Shown one piece after another: positions 1 through 9,200 of a stretch of 64,000 bases of DNA. Source of the stretch: Rhodopseudomonas infernalis. Its GTDB lineage: Bacteria > Pseudomonadota > Alphaproteobacteria > Rhizobiales > Xanthobacteraceae. Within the stretch, counting starts at the first letter, position 1; each line of letters opens with the position of its first letter. The notes under the pieces are model-generated. The model saw only the letters and a list, made by a program, of their open reading frames with translations. It was not told where the DNA came from and searched no databases. The DNA is taken from positions 62,001 to 126,000 of the forward strand of contig NZ_JAJNAL010000005.1 of the NCBI RefSeq assembly GCF_022271405.1, read 5' to 3'. The translations under genes were made by a program, and so were the position numbers.

Positions 1-515
1 GCGCCGATCGAGGCGTAAGCGAGGCTGCTGCCCGGCGCCTTCAGCCGCGCGACGAACTCCGCAACGCTGCCGACACCAAGGCTCGACGGCACGACGAGCA
101 CGTTCGGCAGACGCGTCAGCATCGTCACCGGCGTGATGTCGTGGTCCGGATCGTAAGGCAGCTTGGCGAACAGCATCCGGTTGATCACCAGCGGGCCGGG
201 GATCGAGATGCCGAGCGTCGCGCCGTCAGGGGCGGCCTTGGCGACCGTATCGGTGCCGATATTGCCGGCGGCGCCCGGCTTGTTCTCGACCACGAAGCTC
301 GAGCCCGGATGCCGCGCCTGCAGACTGTCGGCGAGCACGCGGCCGACGATATCCGGCGTCGAGCCGGCGCCGAACGGCACGACGATCCGCACCAGCTTCG
401 GCGGCCACGCGGCCGGTTCGGCAGCGGCCGCACTGCTGATCGTGCCTGCGGCGATGCCAAGCAGGGCCAGCAGCGGCGGCAGCACGCGGCGAACGAGGTC
501 TCCCAGCATTTGCAT
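1..515 (-). CDS. Tripartite tricarboxylate transporter (Bug-type) substrate-binding protein, partial
   Basis: Only the N-terminal 171 codons lie in the window; the gene runs off the left edge. Reading back from the ATG at 515 gives a short start, a hydrophobic signal segment (LLALLGIAAG...) ending near an Ala-rich cleavage site, and then the family opening: KLVRIVVPFGAGSTPDIVGR, VVENKPGAAGNIGT, and the PDGATLGI block. This is typical of periplasmic Bug/TctC proteins that capture carboxylates for TctAB-type permeases. The ligand cannot be told from sequence. No permease genes are visible. It is transcribed divergently from the NnrU-like gene. Confidence 0.85.
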   Translation of the reverse strand, partial: MQMLGDLVRRVLPPLLALLGIAAGTISSAAAAEPAAWPPKLVRIVVPFGAGSTPDIVGRVLADSLQARHPGSSFVVENKPGAAGNIGTDTVAKAAPDGATLGISIPGPLVINRMLFAKLPYDPDHDITPVTMLTRLPNVLVVPSSLGVGSVAEFVARLKAPGSSLAYASIG

Positions 516-652
516 CGGTCCTGTAAAGAGTGATACCCGGATTTCGCCCCGCACGGTGCCGTGCTGCGGCAGGTCGCCCGATGGCGCGGACCATAGGGCG
601 AAATGGCCGGCGCGCAACCGCCGCATCCGCCGGCCGAGACAGGAGTGTCGTG

Positions 653-1237
653 ATGGGACTTGCGGTGATGATCCTCGGCCTGGTGCTGTTCATCGGCACT
701 CACGTCGTGACGACGCGGCGCGATCTGCGCGGCAAGCTGATCGGCATCGGCGGCGAGGCGGTCTACAAGATCGGCTATGCGGTGCTGGCGATCGGCGGCC
801 TCGCGCTGATCGCCTATGGCTTCGGCGCCTATCGTGCCCACGGCTGGATCGACGTCTGGTATCCGCCGCGCTGGACCAGACATCTCACCGCACTGCTGAT
901 GCTGCCGATGGCGATCCTGCTGGCTGCGGCCTATTCGCGCGGGCGGATCTACGCGGCGGTCAAGCATCCGATGATCACTGCGGTGAAGCTGTGGGCGCTC
1001 GGCCATCTGATCGCCAACGGCGATCTCGGCTCGATCATCCTGTTCGGCTCGTTGCTCGCCTGGGCGGTGTATGACCGCATCTCGCTGAAGCGGCGCAACG
1101 ACGCCGGCGGTCCGCCGATCCCGGTCGGCGGCGCCCGGAACGACGTCATCGCCATCGTCGCCGGCGTCGTGCTGTATCTGGTTCTCGCCTTCGTCTTCCA
1201 TCCCTACGTCATCGGCGTATCCGTGTTCGGAGCCTAA
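653..1237 (+). CDS. NnrU-family integral membrane protein
   Basis: A protein of 194 residues with about five or six hydrophobic segments. The N-terminal [14 protein letters not shown] segment, the central [21 protein letters not shown] block and the [22 protein letters not shown] segment are characteristic of the NnrU family. NnrU was named from denitrification gene clusters, but its biochemical role is unknown and most homologues are not next to nitrogen-oxide genes. The start at 653 is chosen because AGGAG lies at 641-645; the reading frame is open further upstream. The next gene, panB, begins two bases after the stop, so the two are probably co-transcribed. Confidence 0.85.
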   Translation: MGLAVMILGLVLFIGTHVVTTRRDLRGKLIGIGGEAVYKIGYAVLAIGGLALIAYGFGAYRAHGWIDVWYPPRWTRHLTALLMLPMAILLAAAYSRGRIYAAVKHPMITAVKLWALGHLIANGDLGSIILFGSLLAWAVYDRISLKRRNDAGGPPIPVGGARNDVIAIVAGVVLYLVLAFVFHPYVIGVSVFGA

Positions 1238-1239
1238 GC

Positions 1240-2061
1240 ATGTCTGTTCAATCGACCATCCGGCGCAAGACCGCTCCGGACATCCGCGCGCGCAAGGGCG
1301 GCGATCCGATCGTGATGCTGACCTCGTATCATGCCCACACCGCGTCGCTGGTCGACCGTTATTGCGATGCCATCCTGGTCGGTGACTCGCTCGGCAACGT
1401 CATGCACGGCTTCGAGACCACCGTGCCGGTGACGCTCGACATGATGATCCTGCAGGGCCACGCGGTGATGCGCGGTTCGCAGCATGCGCTGGTCGTGGTC
1501 GACATGCCGTTCGGCTCGTACGAAGCTTCGAAGGAGCAGGCCTTCCATTCGGCCGCCCGCATTCTCAAAGAGACGCATTGCGGCGCGGTGAAGCTCGAGG
1601 GCGGCGTGCGCATGGCCGACACCATCGCGTTCCTCACCCAGCGCGGCATTCCGGTGATGGGCCACATCGGTCTGACGCCGCAGTCGATCAACACGCTGGG
1701 CTCGTTCCGCGCGCAGGGCCGCGAGGAGGGGAGCTGGGAGCCGATCGAAGCCGACGCCAAGGCAGTCGCCGAGGCCGGCGCGTTCTCGGTCGTGGTCGAA
1801 GCGGTCGCCGAACCGCTCGGCCGCAAGATCACCGAGACGATTGCGATCCCGACGATCGGCATCGGCGCGAGCGCCGCCTGCGATGGTCAGGTGCTGGTGC
1901 TCGAGGACATGCTCGGGCTATCGCCGAAGCCGCCGAAATTCGTCAAGCGCTATGGCGAGCTCGGCCCCGGCATCGAAGCGGCGATCAAGGGCTACGCCGA
2001 GGAGGTCCGCTCCCGCGCGTTCCCGGGTCCGGAGCATGTCTATGGGATGAAGAAGACCTGA
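1240..2061 (+). CDS. panB: 3-methyl-2-oxobutanoate hydroxymethyltransferase (ketopantoate synthesis)
   Basis: This cytosolic enzyme transfers the one-carbon unit of 5,10-methylene-tetrahydrofolate to alpha-ketoisovalerate, the first committed step of pantothenate and coenzyme A synthesis. The 273-residue length is normal for PanB. Visible signatures are [16 protein letters not shown], the Mg-binding [12 protein letters not shown] block, [17 protein letters not shown] and [11 protein letters not shown], and the C-terminal [18 protein letters not shown]. The gene follows the NnrU-like gene by two bases. panC is not adjacent. Confidence 0.97.
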   Translation: MSVQSTIRRKTAPDIRARKGGDPIVMLTSYHAHTASLVDRYCDAILVGDSLGNVMHGFETTVPVTLDMMILQGHAVMRGSQHALVVVDMPFGSYEASKEQAFHSAARILKETHCGAVKLEGGVRMADTIAFLTQRGIPVMGHIGLTPQSINTLGSFRAQGREEGSWEPIEADAKAVAEAGAFSVVVEAVAEPLGRKITETIAIPTIGIGASAACDGQVLVLEDMLGLSPKPPKFVKRYGELGPGIEAAIKGYAEEVRSRAFPGPEHVYGMKKT

Positions 2062-2299
2062 CGGCGAGGGGACACGAGGGGCCCCCCGGCACCGAGCCGC
2101 TGCCTGAAGTTTGCCGCAAGCTTCGGCACCGACTTGGGGTGGCAGAGCAACGGTTGATGTTTTCAGGACATCCCCTTGATCCGCCTCGCTTTGCCTTGCC
2201 GCCGCCATAACGCTAGAGTATCGCCGCCGCAGCGTCTCTGGGACAGACGCGCGGCGCGCTTTGCGGCAGCGCCGCCCGATCGCGACAGGAAATCCATAA

Positions 2300-2953
2300 G
2301 TGTCTGAATTATTTAATGAAGTCGATGAGGAAGTGCGTCGCGAGCGGCTCAAGCAGCTGTGGGACAAATACTCGCTGTTCATCATCATCGGCGTGATTCT
2401 GATCATCGCCGGCGTCGGCGGTTGGCGCGGCTACCAATATCTCGAAGCCAAAAAGGCCGCCGAAGCCGGTGCTGCCTTCACCGCAGCAGCCGAACTTGCC
2501 GACCAGAACAAGCACGCCGAAGCCGAAGAAGCCTTCAACAAGGTCGCCGCTACGGCGCCCGCCGGTTATCGCAATTTGGCGCGGCTTCGCGCTGCCGCCG
2601 AGGCTGCCGCGCGCGATCCGCAGCAGGCGATCAAGCTGTACGATGCGATCTCGGCCGATCGCAGCGTGCCGGCGCAGGACCGCGATCTCGCCACCCTGCG
2701 TGCCGGCCAGTTGCTGGTCGACACCGCAGCTTACAACGACATCGTGCAGCGCCTCGAACCGATCTCAGGCCCGGGCGCCATCTATCGTCACACCGCGCGT
2801 GAGATGCTGGCGCTATCTGCTTGGCGCGCCAACAATGTTGCGGCGACGCGGCAGTGGATCGAGCAGATCAATCTCGACCCCGAGACGCCTGCGAGCCTGC
2901 GCAACCGCGCCGAAGTCATGCAGGCGCTGCTGCCGCCCGCCGCCAAGAGCTAG
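2300..2953 (+). CDS. YfgM-like tetratricopeptide membrane protein (SecYEG ancillary subunit family)
   Basis: A 217-residue single-pass membrane protein with a charged N-terminal cytosolic segment, one strong membrane helix (LFIIIGVILIIAGVGGWRG, about residues 27-45) and an Ala-rich helical periplasmic region resembling degenerate TPR repeats. E. coli YfgM has the same architecture and associates with the SecYEG translocon and periplasmic chaperones. Gene order supports the call: E. coli has yfgM-bamB-der, and here the same protein is followed by a lipoprotein and der. The start is GTG at 2300, with AGGAAA at 2287-2292. Proposed partners are inferred from the family. Confidence 0.85.
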   Translation: MSELFNEVDEEVRRERLKQLWDKYSLFIIIGVILIIAGVGGWRGYQYLEAKKAAEAGAAFTAAAELADQNKHAEAEEAFNKVAATAPAGYRNLARLRAAAEAAARDPQQAIKLYDAISADRSVPAQDRDLATLRAGQLLVDTAAYNDIVQRLEPISGPGAIYRHTAREMLALSAWRANNVAATRQWIEQINLDPETPASLRNRAEVMQALLPPAAKS

Positions 2954-3007
2954 TTCGAGACCGACCGGCACCATCGCCAACGTTCGAGTTTACGTGAGAC
3001 ATCGCCC

Positions 3008-3538
3008 ATGCGCCGTTCGCACCGCCTGATCTCTCTTGCCGTTCTGCTTGCGCTGTCGAGCGGGCTGGGCGGATGTGGCAGTCTTGGCGGCTGGGATCCG
3101 TCCGACATGTTCGACTTCCTCGACAACAAGAAGAAGCTGGCGGGCGATCGCAAGCCGGTCTTCCCCGAGGGCGTTCCGGGGCTCGAGCAGGGCGTGCCGA
3201 AGGGTTTGTATAAAGGCGCGCAGCAGGATCAGGCGGTGATGGAGCCGGAGCCGCCGGCCGCGCCGCCGCCGGAAGCCAAGCCGAAGCGCAGCAAGTCGCA
3301 GCGCAATTCGGTCGCGTCCCGTCCGGCGCGGCCGGCGCCCGCCGCTGAGCGCGCGCCGGAAGAGGAAGGCAGCACGGCCGCTGCGCCGCCGGCACCGAAG
3401 CCGGCCAAGCAGGCCCGCCGTCGCAGCACCACCGCTCCGCCGGCCGATCAGCCGGCCGCCGCGCCAGCGCCCGCCCAGGAATCCACCGCGCCCTCAGCCT
3501 TCCCCGCACCGCTGCCGAGCGGCACTTTTCAGCGCTGA
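3008..3538 (+). CDS. Pro/Ala-rich lipoprotein in the bamB position
   Basis: A 176-residue protein with a clear lipoprotein signal: basic start, LISLAVLLALSS, and a lipobox ending LGGC with the acylated Cys at residue 23. The mature part has a short conserved-looking stretch (GGWDPSDMFDFLDNKKKLAGDRKPVFPEG in two pieces, residues 27-55) followed by a low-complexity Pro/Ala/Lys region to the end. It lies between the yfgM-like gene and der, where many proteobacteria encode the beta-propeller lipoprotein BamB. It has no propeller repeats and is far too short to be BamB. The function is unknown; a cell-envelope role is inferred from the context. Confidence 0.8.
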   Translation: MRRSHRLISLAVLLALSSGLGGCGSLGGWDPSDMFDFLDNKKKLAGDRKPVFPEGVPGLEQGVPKGLYKGAQQDQAVMEPEPPAAPPPEAKPKRSKSQRNSVASRPARPAPAAERAPEEEGSTAAAPPAPKPAKQARRRSTTAPPADQPAAAPAPAQESTAPSAFPAPLPSGTFQR

Positions 3539-3610
3539 TCCTGATTTCCGGCCTGCTTCCGGCAAGTCGCGACATTGACAGGTCACTGCTTCTCGGCGCA
3601 CGGATCAGCC

Positions 3611-4996
3611 ATGTCGTTCACCATTGCCATTATCGGCCGACCTAATGTCGGCAAATCGACGCTGTTCAATCGTCTGGTCGGGCAAAAGCTCGCGCTGGTC
3701 GACGACACGCCCGGAGTCACGCGCGACCGCCGCGAAGGCCAGGGGCGCCTCGGTGATCTGGAATTCACCATTATCGACACCGCCGGGCTCGACGAGGGCG
3801 CCAAGGGCTCTCTGACTGCGCGGATGCAGCAGCAGACCGAAACCGCGATCGAACTCGCGGACGCGCTGATGTTCGTGTTCGACGCGCGGATGGGCCTGAC
3901 GCCGAACGATCGCGCCTTTGCCGACTTCGCCCGCCGCGCCAACAAGCCGGTGGTGTTGGTCGCCAACAAGAGCGAGGGCAAGCACGGCGAGATCGGCGCG
4001 ATGGAATCCTACGCGCTTGGCCTCGGCGATCCGGTGCAGATCTCCGCCGAGCACGGCGAAGGGCTTAGCGAGCTCTACGACGCGCTGCGCGACCTGATGC
4101 CTGAGCCGGTGGAAGACGACGAGGACGACGACGAAAACCTCGCCGAGCTGACCGACGAGGAAATCGCCCGGCGGCCGATCCGGGTCGCGATCGTCGGCCG
4201 CCCCAATGCCGGCAAGTCGACCTTCATCAACCGTCTGCTCGGCGAAGAGCGGCTGCTGACGAGCCCTGAGGCCGGCACCACGCGCGATTCCATCGCGGTC
4301 GAGGTGACGTGGAAAGGCCGGGACTTCCGGATATTCGACACTGCTGGCCTGCGGCGGCGTTCGCGGATCGAGGAGAAGCTCGAGAAGTTGTCGGTCGCCG
4401 ACGCGCTGCGCGCGGTGCGCTTCGCCGAAGTCGTCGTGCTGATGATGGACTCGCAGAACCGCTTCGAGGAGCAAGACCTGCGCATCGCCGACCTGATCGA
4501 ACGCGAAGGCCGGGCGCTGGTGATCGCGGTCAACAAATGGGACCTGGTCGAGCAGCAGGGCGGGCAGATTTCGCAACTCCGCGCCGATGCCGATCACTGG
4601 CTCCCGCAGATCCGCGGCGTGCCGATCGTCGCCACCTCGGGAATGCTGGGTGAGGGCGTCGACCGGCTGATGCAGGCGATCCAGGACGCTTATGCTGTGT
4701 GGAATACGCGCGTGCCGACCGCGGCGCTGAACCGCTGGTTCGAGCAGGCGGTTGCTCAGAACCCGCCGCCCGCTGTCGCCGGCCGCCGGCTGAAGCTCAA
4801 CTACGCGACCCAGGCCAAGGCACGGCCGCCGAGCTTCGTGGTGTTTTGTTCGCGTGCCGACGCTGTGCCGGAATCCTATCTGCGCTATTTGGTCAACAGC
4901 ATGCGCGGCGTTTTCAAGCTGCCCGGCACGCCGGTGCGGATCACGTTGCGCGAAAAAGCCAATCCGTTCGCCCACAAGCGTAAACGGAAGTCATGA
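3611..4996 (+). CDS. der: Ribosome biogenesis GTPase Der (EngA)
   Basis: Essential double-GTPase that acts in 50S subunit maturation. The 461-residue protein has two tandem G domains: the first P-loop is GRPNVGKS (residues 9-16) with DTPG and NKSEG blocks, and the second is GRPNAGKS (about residue 197) with DTAGLRRR and NKWD. An acidic linker (EDDEDDDEN) joins them, and a KH-like domain ends in basic KRKRKS. The ATG at 3611 is chosen over the upstream TTG because it directly precedes the conserved [15 protein letters not shown] start. The stop codon overlaps the start of the following MFS gene (ATGA). Confidence 0.98.
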   Translation: MSFTIAIIGRPNVGKSTLFNRLVGQKLALVDDTPGVTRDRREGQGRLGDLEFTIIDTAGLDEGAKGSLTARMQQQTETAIELADALMFVFDARMGLTPNDRAFADFARRANKPVVLVANKSEGKHGEIGAMESYALGLGDPVQISAEHGEGLSELYDALRDLMPEPVEDDEDDDENLAELTDEEIARRPIRVAIVGRPNAGKSTFINRLLGEERLLTSPEAGTTRDSIAVEVTWKGRDFRIFDTAGLRRRSRIEEKLEKLSVADALRAVRFAEVVVLMMDSQNRFEEQDLRIADLIEREGRALVIAVNKWDLVEQQGGQISQLRADADHWLPQIRGVPIVATSGMLGEGVDRLMQAIQDAYAVWNTRVPTAALNRWFEQAVAQNPPPAVAGRRLKLNYATQAKARPPSFVVFCSRADAVPESYLRYLVNSMRGVFKLPGTPVRITLREKANPFAHKRKRKS

Positions 4997-6255
4997 CCAG
5001 CGGCGACCATCCGCCCGACACGATCGCGGCGGGAGGCGCGCGGCCCGCCGCGGTGGGATTCATCTTCGTCACCATCCTGCTCGACATGCTGAGCATCGGC
5101 ATGATCCTGCCGATCCTGCCGAAGTTGATCGAGAGTTTTGCCGACAACAACGTGGCCGATGCAGCGCGGATCTACGGCCTGTTCGGCACCGCCTGGGCAC
5201 TGATGCAGTTCGTCGCCTCGCCGGTGCTCGGAGGGGTGTCCGATCATTTCGGCCGCCGGCCGGTGATCCTGCTGTCCAATCTCGGCCTCGGACTGGACTA
5301 CGTTCTGATGGCGCTGGCCCCGTCGTTAGGCTGGCTGTTTCTCGGCCGTTTGATATCCGGAATTACGGCGGCGAGTATCTCGACGGCCTTCGCTTATATC
5401 GCCGACGTGACGCCGGCGGAGAAGCGCGCCGCGGTGTTCGGCAAGGTCGGCGCCGCGTTCGGACTCGGCTTCATCATCGGGCCGGCGATGGGTGGGCTGC
5501 TCGGCGGCGTCGATCCGCGGCTGCCGTTCTGGGTCGCCGCCGGGCTTAGCTTGTGCAACGCGCTGTATGGTCTATTCGTGCTGCCGGAGTCGCTGCCGCC
5601 GGAGCGGCGCTCGCCGTTTCGCTGGAAGTCCGCCAATCCAGTCGGCGCGGTGCGGCTGCTCACCTCCAACAGCCGGCTTGCGGCGATGGCGGTGGTGGAA
5701 TTTTGCGCCGAGGTTGCGCATGTCGCGCTGCCGGCAATCTTCGTTTTGTATGCGAGCTATCGCTACGGCTGGAGCGAAACCAAGGTCGGTCTGGCGCTGG
5801 CCTTCGTCGGAGTCTGCACCGCGATCGTGCAGGGCGGGCTGGTCGGCCCCGCAGTGAAACGACTCGGCGAGCGCAATGCCCAGATCATCGGCTATGGCGG
5901 CGGCGCGGCTGGCTTTCTGATCTACGCGCTGGCGCCGACCGGGACGCTGTTCTGGATCGGCATTCCGGTGATGACGCTGTGGGGCATCGCGGGACCGGCG
6001 ACCTCCGGGATGATGACGCGTCTGGTGTCGGTCGATCAGCAGGGTCAGCTGCAGGGCGCGATGACCAGCGTCAAGAGCGTCGCCGAACTGATCGGACCGT
6101 TCCTGTTCACGCTGATCTTCGCCTATTTCATCGGCGGCGACGCCCCCTTTGCCTTGCCAGGCGCGCCGTTCCTGCTCGCCGGCGTGTTGCTGATCGTCTC
6201 GGTGGTAGTTGCGGCGACCACCGGTGACACCACCAAGCAAACGCCCGCCGGTTAG
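4993..6255 (+). CDS. TetA-like major facilitator superfamily exporter
   Basis: A 420-residue protein with twelve hydrophobic segments. The loop 2-3 motif [16 protein letters not shown] and the helix-1 stretch [19 protein letters not shown] are those of the TetA/multidrug drug:H+ antiporter branch of the MFS, which exports small amphiphilic compounds across the inner membrane using the proton gradient. The start codon overlaps the der stop (ATGA), so the gene is translationally coupled to der, an unusual partner. No TetR-type repressor is adjacent. Substrate specificity, including tetracycline, cannot be claimed from sequence. Confidence 0.88.
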   Translation: MTSGDHPPDTIAAGGARPAAVGFIFVTILLDMLSIGMILPILPKLIESFADNNVADAARIYGLFGTAWALMQFVASPVLGGVSDHFGRRPVILLSNLGLGLDYVLMALAPSLGWLFLGRLISGITAASISTAFAYIADVTPAEKRAAVFGKVGAAFGLGFIIGPAMGGLLGGVDPRLPFWVAAGLSLCNALYGLFVLPESLPPERRSPFRWKSANPVGAVRLLTSNSRLAAMAVVEFCAEVAHVALPAIFVLYASYRYGWSETKVGLALAFVGVCTAIVQGGLVGPAVKRLGERNAQIIGYGGGAAGFLIYALAPTGTLFWIGIPVMTLWGIAGPATSGMMTRLVSVDQQGQLQGAMTSVKSVAELIGPFLFTLIFAYFIGGDAPFALPGAPFLLAGVLLIVSVVVAATTGDTTKQTPAG

Positions 6256-6293
6256 TTCATTCGAGGCCGCTTACAGCGGCGCCGCCGACTCGC

Positions 6294-9200
6294 TCAGAAC
6301 GGCACCGACGCCCGGCCGCGGAGCGTCCAGATCTGAACGGTGCCGCCCAGGCCGCCGAGTTCGCCGCCGACCGCGACCGCCGCGCCATTGCCGAACCGCG
6401 CCGCGACGCCGCCGGTCAGGCGCGCCGACCAGCCATCCATCAGCGGCACCGACGCCAGCGGTGCGCCGCCTGCTAGGGTGATCGTCTCGGCATTGTCGCC
6501 CAGGAAGTAGTAGTCGGCGAACGCCCCCGCATAGGGCGCGAGCGTCAGCTTGGCGCTGTACAGCCAGGGATAGCTCACCTTGAGACCAGCCGACGCCCGG
6601 CCGGTGAAGAAGTCGCGCTGATCCTGTGGCGAACCGAGCGAGTCGACATAGGCGTTCTGGCGTTCCCACAGGGCATAGAGCTTGGCCGACGGCTCGATGG
6701 CAAAGCCCCACGCCTCGGTGGTGCCGGTGATGCCGCCGGAGATCAGCCAGCGTCGTCCATCGAAGCTGCCGAATGCGGTGCCTGCCGAGCCGTCATAGCC
6801 GATCCCCGAATAGGCTCCGGCCAGATCGAAGCGCAGACCGGCGGCAGACCGCCAGGCAGCGTAGGAACCGATCGTCCAACCGTCGCCCTTGAGCCGGCCA
6901 TTGAGCGTGCCGGACTTGTAGTCGAAGGTTTCGTAGCCCCCGACGATGCCGAACAGCAGGTCCGGCAAAGGCTTGCGCGTCAGCCCGATCAGGGCGTTGA
7001 CCTGGTTGCCCGACAGCACGGACGCCGAGTTGCTGGCATTCCACTGGCCGATGCCGGCGCCCTTCACCTCAGCCCACATCAGCCAGTCTTTCGGCTCGGC
7101 GGCCGATTTCGGCGGCGCTTTGGTGATGCCGGCTCTTCGATCGACCGCCGCGAAAGTGTCGTCGAAGCGCGAACGGCTATGCGTCGACCAACGTGGGTCA
7201 CCGATTCCGAAGGCGGTCACGGCCTGATTGCCGCCTGTCTCACGCGATCCGACCGGACCCCAACGGCTATCCACGACAGGATCCGAGGCTCCAGTTCTGC
7301 CTTGCGAGGGATCGTCGGTGAAATTGAAGCGCAGACCCGTCCCTGACGGTGCGATCAGCTCGCCGCCATCGGCGAAGCCTTCGGAGATCGCAGTGTCGAT
7401 CGCGCCCGAAATCGCCGCGCCCGACGTCTGCGCCACCACCTTGGTGGCCACCACCTGCAGCGCGCGGAGCTTCAGGCTATCTTGCGGCGTACGCACCGCT
7501 TGCAGCAATGGTTGTGAGGTGCTGGCGCCGAAGCTGGTGTTTCCAGCGAAGGACGCGACGATGGTGTGGCTGCCGACAGTCAAGCCGCTGGTCGTCAGTG
7601 TCGCGACGCCGGCTGACAGTGCGACCGAACCGAGCGTGACGCCGCCATCGGTGAAAGTGACGGTCCCGGTCGCAGCTGTGCCGCTCGCTGTCACCGTCGC
7701 GGCGAAACTAACCGCCTGACCGGCGTCGCTCGGATTGCGCGAGGAGGTCAGCGTGGTGGTGGTCGCAGCGATCGTATAGCTGAACAGGCCGGCCCCGGTG
7801 ATGCTGCCGCCGGGCGTCGTCACCGTGACGTCGACCGCGCCTGCCGCATGTGCTGGCGTCATCGCCAAGATCGACGTCGCGCTGACCACGGTCACCGACG
7901 TTGCCGCAGCGCCGCCGAAGGTCACCGCGGTGGCGCCGTTGAAATTGTTGCCGGTGATCGTGACGCGGGTGCCGCCCAGGCCAGGACCGCTGCCAGGAGT
8001 GACCGATGTGATCGTGGGGTTGCTGACGTAACTGTAGAGCCCGGTCGCTGTGGCGCTGCCAGCCGGTGTAGTGACCACGACATCGACGCTGCCGGCGGCA
8101 TGAGCGGGCGTGATCGCGGTGATCGTGGTGGCGTTGACCACGGTGATGCTGGTGGCCGCGGAGCCGCCGAAAGTCACCGCGGTCGCGCCGGTGAGGTGGG
8201 TGCCGGTGAGGGTAACCGTCGTGCCGCCGGAGTGAGGGCCGGAGGTAGGACTGACGGCCGTCACCGTTGGAGGCTCCTGGAGCACCGTGAGGGCGAACGT
8301 TTTCGATGACGTCTGCGCCGTCGGAGTGGTCTGGTCGGTCACGGTGACGGTGAAGGTCGTCGCAGACAACGGCGTGGTCGGGGTGCCGGAAATCTGCCCC
8401 GTGCTGCTCGAGAACGTCAGGCCGGTCGGCAGCGTGCCCCCCGAGAGCGCGAAGCTGAACGTGCCGAAACCTCCGGATGCGGTGACGGGGATGAATGGCG
8501 TAGCTGCGGAGTTCACCGTCAGCGTCGTCGTGGCAACGGCTTGTGTGGTGACGAGTGTCGCGGCATTGACGGTGAGACTGAAGGTCTTCGACGACGTCTG
8601 CGCCGTCGGAGTTGTCTGGTCGGTCACCGTCACGGTGAAGGTCGTCGCGGCCAGCAGCGTTGTCGGAGTGCCGGAGATCTGGCCGGTGCTGGTCGAGAAT
8701 GTCAGGCCGCTTGGCAAGGTGCCACCGGACAGCACGTAGCCCAGCGTGCCAAGGCCTCCGGACGCGGTGACGGGGATGAATGGCGTAGCTGCGGAGTTCA
8801 CCGTCAGCGTCGTCGTGGCAACGGCTTGTGTGGTGACGAGTGTCGCGGCATTGACGGCAAGACTGAAGGTCTTCGACGACGTCTGTGCGGTGGGAGTTGT
8901 CTGGTCGGTCACCGTCACGGTGAAGGTCGTCGCGGCCAGCAGCGTCGTCGGGGTGCCGGAAATCTGACCGGTGCTTGTCGAAAATGTCAGGCCGGTCGGC
9001 AAGCTGCCACCCGACAGCGCGAAGGTCAGCGTGCCGAAGCCGCCGGCTGCGGTGACGGGCGTGAAGGGCGTCACTGCCGAATTCACCTGGACCGTCGTGG
9101 AGGCGACGGCTTGCGTCGTGGTGAGTGGCGCCGTGTCGACCGTTAGGCTGAAGGTCTTGGATGAGGTCTGTGCGGTCGGAGTCGTCTGGTCGGTCACGGT

